NCBI GenBank assembly: GCA_964374095.1 | Contig: CAYJXJ010000178.1 | Span: 1-9,632, forward strand | DNA length: 9,632 nucleotides | Reading direction: 5' to 3' | Origin: CAYJXJ01 sp964374095 | GTDB lineage: Bacteria > Elusimicrobiota > Elusimicrobia > UBA1565 > UBA9628 | Shown: piece by piece, positions 6,956 through 9,632 of the stretch | Layout: each line of letters starts with the position of its first letter | How positions within the stretch are numbered: the stretch's first letter is position 1 | The notes under the pieces: model-generated | What the model was told of the DNA's origin: nothing | Databases searched by the model: none | What the model saw: only the letters and a program-made list of their open reading frames with translations | Translations under genes and position numbers: made by a program

Positions 6956-8015
6956 GGGTAGCCTCTTGGGTGCGCGGTTTGGAGTCGAGCCCGAGCCGTT
7001 TCTTGATTTCTTTGACCCCCGCGAACAAATCCGGAAGGCGGCCGGTCAGGGCCTGAAGCTTCATGGCCTCGCGGGTGGGCCTCGAGGGGGTGCCGAAATG
7101 GATGTCGCCGGCGGCGATGTCGTTCATCACGCCGGTCTGGGCCATGATGATGGCGCCGTCGCCGATCTTGAGATGTCCGATGAGGCCCGCCTGGCCGGCC
7201 AGGATCACCCGGTCGCCCAGCGTCGTCGAACCGGAGACTCCCACTTGGCTCACGATCAGGCAGTCCTTGCCGGTTTTGACGTTATGGGCGAGCATGACCA
7301 GGTTGTCGATCTTGGTTCCGGCGCCGATGACCGTCGAGCCCACGGTGGCGCGGTCGACGGTCACGTTGGCGCCGATTTCGACGTCGTCGCCGATCACGAC
7401 GTTGCCGATCTGGGGGATCTTGCGGTGCTTGCCGGTCTTCTTGTCGGTCGAGAAGCCGTAGCCGTCGCCGCCGATGACCGCCCCGGGCTGGATGATCACC
7501 CGGTCTCCCAAGACGCAGTTCTCGCGGATGACGACGCGCGGGTGGATTAGGCAATGGCGTCCGATCTTGGCGTTGTCGCCGATAAAGCATTGGGCCGCGA
7601 TCGTGGTGCCCTCGCCGATAAGGGCCCCGCGCTCGACCACCGCGAAGGGGCCGACCGAAACGTTGGGACCCATCTTGGCTTGGTAGTGGATTTGGGCCTT
7701 GGAATCGAGGACCGGGGTCTTGGGGGGCAAGGCCGACAGCAGCCAGAGGACCTGGGAGAAGGCGTACTGGGGGTCCTCAACGTAAATCCGGCGCGGGCAG
7801 GCCACCTTCAAGTCCTTGTTCTTGATGGGAAGGAAGAGGCACCCGGCCCGGGAGTCGGCGGCCTGCCCCGCGTACTTGGGATTTCCGAGGAAGGAGATGT
7901 CCGCCGGTCCGGCGTCGGCCAAGGTCGCGGCCCCGGTGATGACGTGGCCGCCCTCCCCGTGGAGCTCCCCCGAGACCAGCCCGGCCAACTCCGCAACGGT
8001 CTTGAGGATGGGCAT
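6933..8015 (-). CDS. lpxD: UDP-3-O-acylglucosamine N-acyltransferase LpxD
   Basis: LpxD adds the second 3-hydroxyacyl chain, to the 2-amino group made free by LpxC. The 360-residue protein has the usual three parts: a uridine-binding N-terminal domain (1-100, with ISFLGNPKYA at 40-49), a left-handed beta-helix of hexapeptide repeats (about 105-310), and a helical C terminus. The catalytic histidine is His244 in NLVMLAHNVKTG, and His281 (LIGHLKIG) matches E. coli His276 with identical spacing of 37. GGDGYGFSTD and KIPQIGNVVIGDDVEIG are conserved blocks. The acyl-ruler position (Met290 in E. coli) is Gly295. The tail after about residue 345 is a charged extension that overlaps lpxC. The ATG at 8015 follows the ompH stop by one base and has a good purine-rich ribosome site (GAAGGGAAG) inside the end of ompH. 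Confidence 0.96.
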   Translation of the reverse strand: MPILKTVAELAGLVSGELHGEGGHVITGAATLADAGPADISFLGNPKYAGQAADSRAGCLFLPIKNKDLKVACPRRIYVEDPQYAFSQVLWLLSALPPKTPVLDSKAQIHYQAKMGPNVSVGPFAVVERGALIGEGTTIAAQCFIGDNAKIGRHCLIHPRVVIRENCVLGDRVIIQPGAVIGGDGYGFSTDKKTGKHRKIPQIGNVVIGDDVEIGANVTVDRATVGSTVIGAGTKIDNLVMLAHNVKTGKDCLIVSQVGVSGSTTLGDRVILAGQAGLIGHLKIGDGAIIMAQTGVMNDIAAGDIHFGTPSRPTREAMKLQALTGRLPDLFAGVKEIKKRLGLDSKPRTQEATHGNADHD

Positions 8016-8016
8016 G

Positions 8017-8862
8017 CTAGCTTCCCTTCAAGGTCTGCAGCACCTTTTCGGTCAGGTCCACGGCGTCGTGTCCATAGAGAATGTTGTTCTTGTCCACCAC
8101 CACCGAGATTCCCTCCCGGCGCGCGATGTCCTGGATGACTCGATGGATCTTGCCCAGAAGGATTTCGGTCTTGCGGCTTTCCAGGTCCAGGAGGTTTTTT
8201 TCCGCGGCATCCTGGTGGTCTTTGAGGGAGCCTTCTTGAACCTTGAGGTCCTCGCTCAGCCTTGCGAGCTTGGAGTCCAGTTCCGCCAGTTCGGTCTTGC
8301 CGGGAGGGGGCGCCCCCTCCGGGTGAGGAGAACGGCTGCCCTCCGGGGGCGTCGGCCCCATGGCCGACGGTGGCGTCTCGGCGACGGCGGCCGCGAGAGT
8401 CGTGCCGAGGGGCAGGCCCGGCAGGAGCTCGGTTACAACGGACGTTGAGCCTACGATGGCGGCCTCCCGGTACGGCGCGGTCGAGGGAGCGGGCGCCGGC
8501 GGCGGCTCCGGGGGGATGGCGCGGGCCAGGGCCTCGCGCTCGTTGCGCAGGCGTTCGACCTCCCCCTTGCGGCGGATGATCTCGGCTTTGCGCAGATTGA
8601 CCTGGTCCTCGGCTTGGCGCACGGCGTCCTCGAATGTCTCCTTGGCGCGAAGGGTCTCCGGATAGAGCTTGAAGACCCGCTGCATATCCACAAAGCCGAT
8701 ATTGCCGCGTTGGGCGCGATTCTCCTCCAGGGAGAGTTCGATCCCCCCGGCCCAGCGGGCGGATAATGATAACGCCAGGGCCAGGGCGGCGGCCATGAGG
8801 CCGCCGTCCCCGAAGGGCCGACGTTCTCCATCCCCGTAGGGGGCGGCGGCTGTGTGACGCAC
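8017..8862 (-). CDS. OmpH/Skp-family periplasmic chaperone with a long Pro/Ala-rich insertion
   Basis: Skp/OmpH proteins form trimers that hold unfolded outer-membrane proteins in the periplasm. The family pattern is visible: a signal-peptide-like hydrophobic stretch (23-35), a beta strand with NIGFVDMQRVF (54-64), a charged coiled coil (70-115), a second coiled coil (190-250), and the C-terminal strand ISVVVDKNNILYGHDAVDLTEKVL (252-275). Between the two helices, where Skp has its tentacle tip, lie about 75 residues rich in Pro, Ala, Gly and Ser (116-189), absent from ordinary Skp. The start is uncertain. GTG at 8862 supplies a basic n-region (ERR) before the hydrophobic core, whereas ATG at 8796 gives a core with no positive charge; neither has a strong ribosome site. 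It precedes lpxD as in many Gram-negatives, but no bamA lies upstream. Confidence 0.83.
   Translation of the reverse strand: MRHTAAAPYGDGERRPFGDGGLMAAALALALSLSARWAGGIELSLEENRAQRGNIGFVDMQRVFKLYPETLRAKETFEDAVRQAEDQVNLRKAEIIRRKGEVERLRNEREALARAIPPEPPPAPAPSTAPYREAAIVGSTSVVTELLPGLPLGTTLAAAVAETPPSAMGPTPPEGSRSPHPEGAPPPGKTELAELDSKLARLSEDLKVQEGSLKDHQDAAEKNLLDLESRKTEILLGKIHRVIQDIARREGISVVVDKNNILYGHDAVDLTEKVLQTLKGS
8296..8517 (-). other. Low-complexity insertion in the OmpH-like chaperone
   Basis: This stretch encodes residues 116-189, dominated by Pro, Ala, Gly, Ser and Thr, including PPEPPPAPAPSTAP and PEGAPPPG. It lies between two charged heptad-like helices. The DNA is very GC-rich and contains an 18-bp perfect palindrome at 8303-8320 and a seven-base inverted repeat around 8351-8368. 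Because the reading frame is unbroken, I read it as a disordered linker or surface extension, not as a separate element. Confidence 0.6.
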
Positions 8863-8904
8863 CGTACCGAGGATTTTACCTTAATTAGGGGGCCGGGTGG
8901 AATT

Positions 8905-8957
8905 GCCTGCGCTTCCAATAAAATGGAGGCGCAGGCCCTTCCAATCAATGGAAGGGC
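8905..8957. repeat. Pair of abutting inverted repeats with related sequence
   Basis: The first inverted repeat pairs 8905-8917 with 8924-8936 (13 positions, one of them T/G) around a six-base loop. The second pairs 8935-8943 with 8949-8957 perfectly around a five-base loop. Both have TTCCAAT on the left and TGGA on the right. The left arm of the first can also pair with 8949-8960 with a single mismatch, so alternative folds exist. Neither is followed by a T-run on either strand. The pair lies in the untranslated region 5' to the ompH-lpx operon. Confidence 0.6.
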
Positions 8958-8992
8958 AGGTCCGTCGCGACCGGCGCCCCTGGAATGATCCG

Positions 8993-9028
8993 CCGAAAGC
9001 CATCCGCACCGGTGCGGATAAGGCTCGG
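8993..9028. repeat. Long interrupted inverted repeat centred on a perfect 18-bp palindrome
   Basis: Bases 9002-9019 read ATCCGCACCGGTGCGGAT, its own reverse complement. Flanking bases extend the symmetry: 8998-9001 pairs with 9022-9025 (AGCC/GGCT) and 8993-8995 with 9026-9028 (CCG/CGG), with two unpaired A residues on each side. It may be a regulator-binding site for the downstream operon or an RNA hairpin after the broken gene at 9066-9522. No T-run follows on the minus strand, so a standard intrinsic terminator is unlikely. Confidence 0.55.
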
Positions 9029-9032
9029 AAAA

Positions 9033-9068
9033 TGATTTATTTATAATGATATTTCTGAGGCGAACCTA
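9033..9068 (-). promoter_or_regulatory. AT-rich island, candidate promoter of the ompH-lpx operon
   Basis: This is the only strongly AT-rich stretch in a GC-rich window. On the minus strand it contains TATAAA at 9045-9040, five of six matches to a -10 box, but nothing convincing at the expected -35 position (TAGGTT at 17 bases). If used, it would give a leader of about 170 bases carrying the three inverted repeats. The plus strand also shows a perfect TATAAT at 9042-9047, again without a -35 box, so direction is unsettled. Confidence 0.35.
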
Positions 9069-9093
9069 CGGCGGTCCCGGGGCTACGGCGGTC
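9066..9093. repeat. 11-bp direct repeat with 17-bp period
   Basis: CTACGGCGGTC occurs at 9066-9076 and again at 9083-9093, a spacing that looks like a short tandem duplication. Because 17 is not a multiple of three, the second copy (in minus-strand reading) puts TAG in frame and ends the chromo-barrel-like reading frame at 9066. Without one copy, the frame would continue to a TAA near 9040. Confidence 0.6.
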
Positions 9094-9522
9094 GCTGCCG
9101 GCGCGCGGAGCCGGGTTCGTGGGATCCATTCGTCCCAAGATTCGGGGTACCCTTGGTATCGCACCAGGTGCAGGCCGTGTCGGTTGGATAGGACCGTCCC
9201 TGGATACCAGGCCCCTTCCCACTCCGCCTCGACTCCGGTTCCCAGCGGGAGCGGAGCCGGGACCTCAAAATCGCGGATCGGGGCAGGCCGTGCCCGCGGG
9301 AGGGGACCGGCGCCGGCCATCCGGCTGGAGGCGTCGTATTCTCCGGTGGCGGTCCAGGCGGTTGTCCTTGGGAAAGGCGACGTAGGACTTGGAGTCGTCC
9401 CACTCCAGGACCGAGACCAAGAAAACCCAGGTTTGCCCCGCGGCCCGGGCGGACTCGGGCAAAACAGCCATGATCGTCCCCAGAAGGAATGCCGGCCAGC
9501 GCCCGCGGGGTCGTCGGTGCAT
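9066..9522 (-). pseudogene. Broken gene: secreted protein with a chromo-barrel/Tudor-knot-like domain
   Basis: Two minus-strand frames together look like one exported protein of about 150 residues. The first, from ATG 9522, encodes a clear Sec signal peptide (basic MHRRPRGR, hydrophobic core AFLLGTIMAV, ARAAG before the likely cleavage) and then TWVFLVSVLEWDDSKSYVAF. The second, shifted by one base and joined somewhere around 9320-9365, encodes a domain at 9245-9105 with VEAEWEGAWYPGTVL, an RYQGYPESWDEWIP block and the stop at 9066. The last block closely resembles the YSGWNKNWDEWVP part of eukaryotic MRG15-type chromo barrels and bacterial Tudor-knot domains. The hydrophobic strand after the signal peptide could be the start of a caspase-like fold, but no His-Cys dyad is present. 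It may be a remnant with an internal deletion, a frameshifted small gene, or a sequencing error. Function is unknown. Confidence 0.5.
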
Positions 9523-9587
9523 TTTTGAAGTATAGCCCGAGCGCGTGGTCCTCCGCCAGGCCGGGGGACCTTTCACCGGCCTGGGCC

Positions 9588-9616
9588 TTGACCGGGCCAG
9601 GCATGGGGGTTATGCT
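9588..9616 (+). promoter_or_regulatory. Possible sigma-70-type promoter reading out of the window to the right
   Basis: On the plus strand TTGACC (9588-9593) is followed after exactly 17 bases by TATGCT (9611-9616), giving five and four matches to the consensus hexamers. It would start transcription near 9623, for a divergent gene beyond the window. In a GC-rich genome such a match is uncommon but can occur by chance. Confidence 0.35.
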
Positions 9617-9632
9617 GGGTTTAGAGCCGGGA

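Noticed and set aside
8303..8320. An 18-bp perfect palindrome inside the ompH-like gene, considered as an operator or terminator.
   Set aside because: It lies within the GC-rich linker coding sequence, has no T-run, and encodes part of the Pro/Gly-rich segment; composition explains it.
21..8665. Many long open frames on the plus strand, up to 399 codons.
   Set aside because: They are antisense to strongly recognised minus-strand genes, have no family motifs, and have the Gly/Ala/Arg/Asp-rich composition expected from the reverse strand of GC-rich coding DNA.
8905..8957. The tandem hairpins as intrinsic terminators.
   Set aside because: No run of T follows either hairpin on either strand.
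9083..9604. A 173-codon minus-strand frame across the broken gene.
   Set aside because: It lacks recognisable domains and is Pro/Gly/Arg-rich; the two neighbouring frames carry the signal peptide and the chromo-barrel-like domain.
1..9632. CRISPR arrays, tRNA or rRNA genes, insertion sequences.
   Set aside because: I found no regularly spaced repeats, no recognisable RNA gene sequence, and no transposase-like reading frame or terminal repeats.

Overview
The window comes from a GC-rich Gram-negative bacterium. It is almost entirely one block of co-directional, minus-strand genes for the outer membrane. The presence of lpxI instead of lpxH, the order lpxD-lpxC-fabZ-lpxA, and a Gfo/Idh oxidoreductase between lpxI and lpxB do not fit an enteric gammaproteobacterium. 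They resemble arrangements in deltaproteobacterial or Elusimicrobia-like genomes. That placement is a weak inference from gene order and GC content; no marker gene here settles it.

Read in the direction of transcription (high to low coordinates), the layout has four parts. (1) 9632-8863 holds a possible promoter firing rightward out of the window, a short secreted protein gene that looks broken and carries a chromo-barrel/Tudor-knot-like domain, and then a 200-base leader with an AT-rich island and three inverted repeats. (2) 8862-8017 encodes an OmpH/Skp-like periplasmic chaperone with an unusual Pro/Ala-rich insertion. (3) 8015-1726 encodes the lipid A pathway: lpxD, lpxC, fabZ, lpxA, lpxI, a Gfo/Idh/MocA oxidoreductase and lpxB. 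(4) 1729-1 encodes a ZIP-family metal transporter and the N-terminal 333 residues of a bifunctional RelA/SpoT (p)ppGpp enzyme that runs off the left edge.

The genes are tightly packed. Junctions are 4-base ATGA/GTGA overlaps, one 23-base overlap, or gaps of 1-19 bases, so a single operon with translational coupling is likely. LpxA adds the first acyl chain to UDP-GlcNAc, LpxC deacetylates, LpxD adds the second acyl chain, LpxI releases UMP to give lipid X, and LpxB joins lipid X to its precursor. FabZ acts on the same hydroxyacyl-ACP pool that LpxA and LpxD use. OmpH would help outer-membrane proteins cross the periplasm. The Gfo/Idh enzyme may modify the sugar nucleotide, as GnnA does. LpxC is a zinc enzyme and RelA/SpoT hydrolases use manganese, so the ZIP transporter may serve them, but this is speculation.

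Most of the window is an ordinary lipid A operon. The parts worth a second look are the decayed chromo-barrel gene, the OmpH insertion, a 12-bp hairpin over the fabZ stop / lpxA start, the structured leader, the Gfo/Idh enzyme, the acyl-chain ruler residues of LpxA and LpxD, and the altered RxKD motif of the RelA/SpoT protein.
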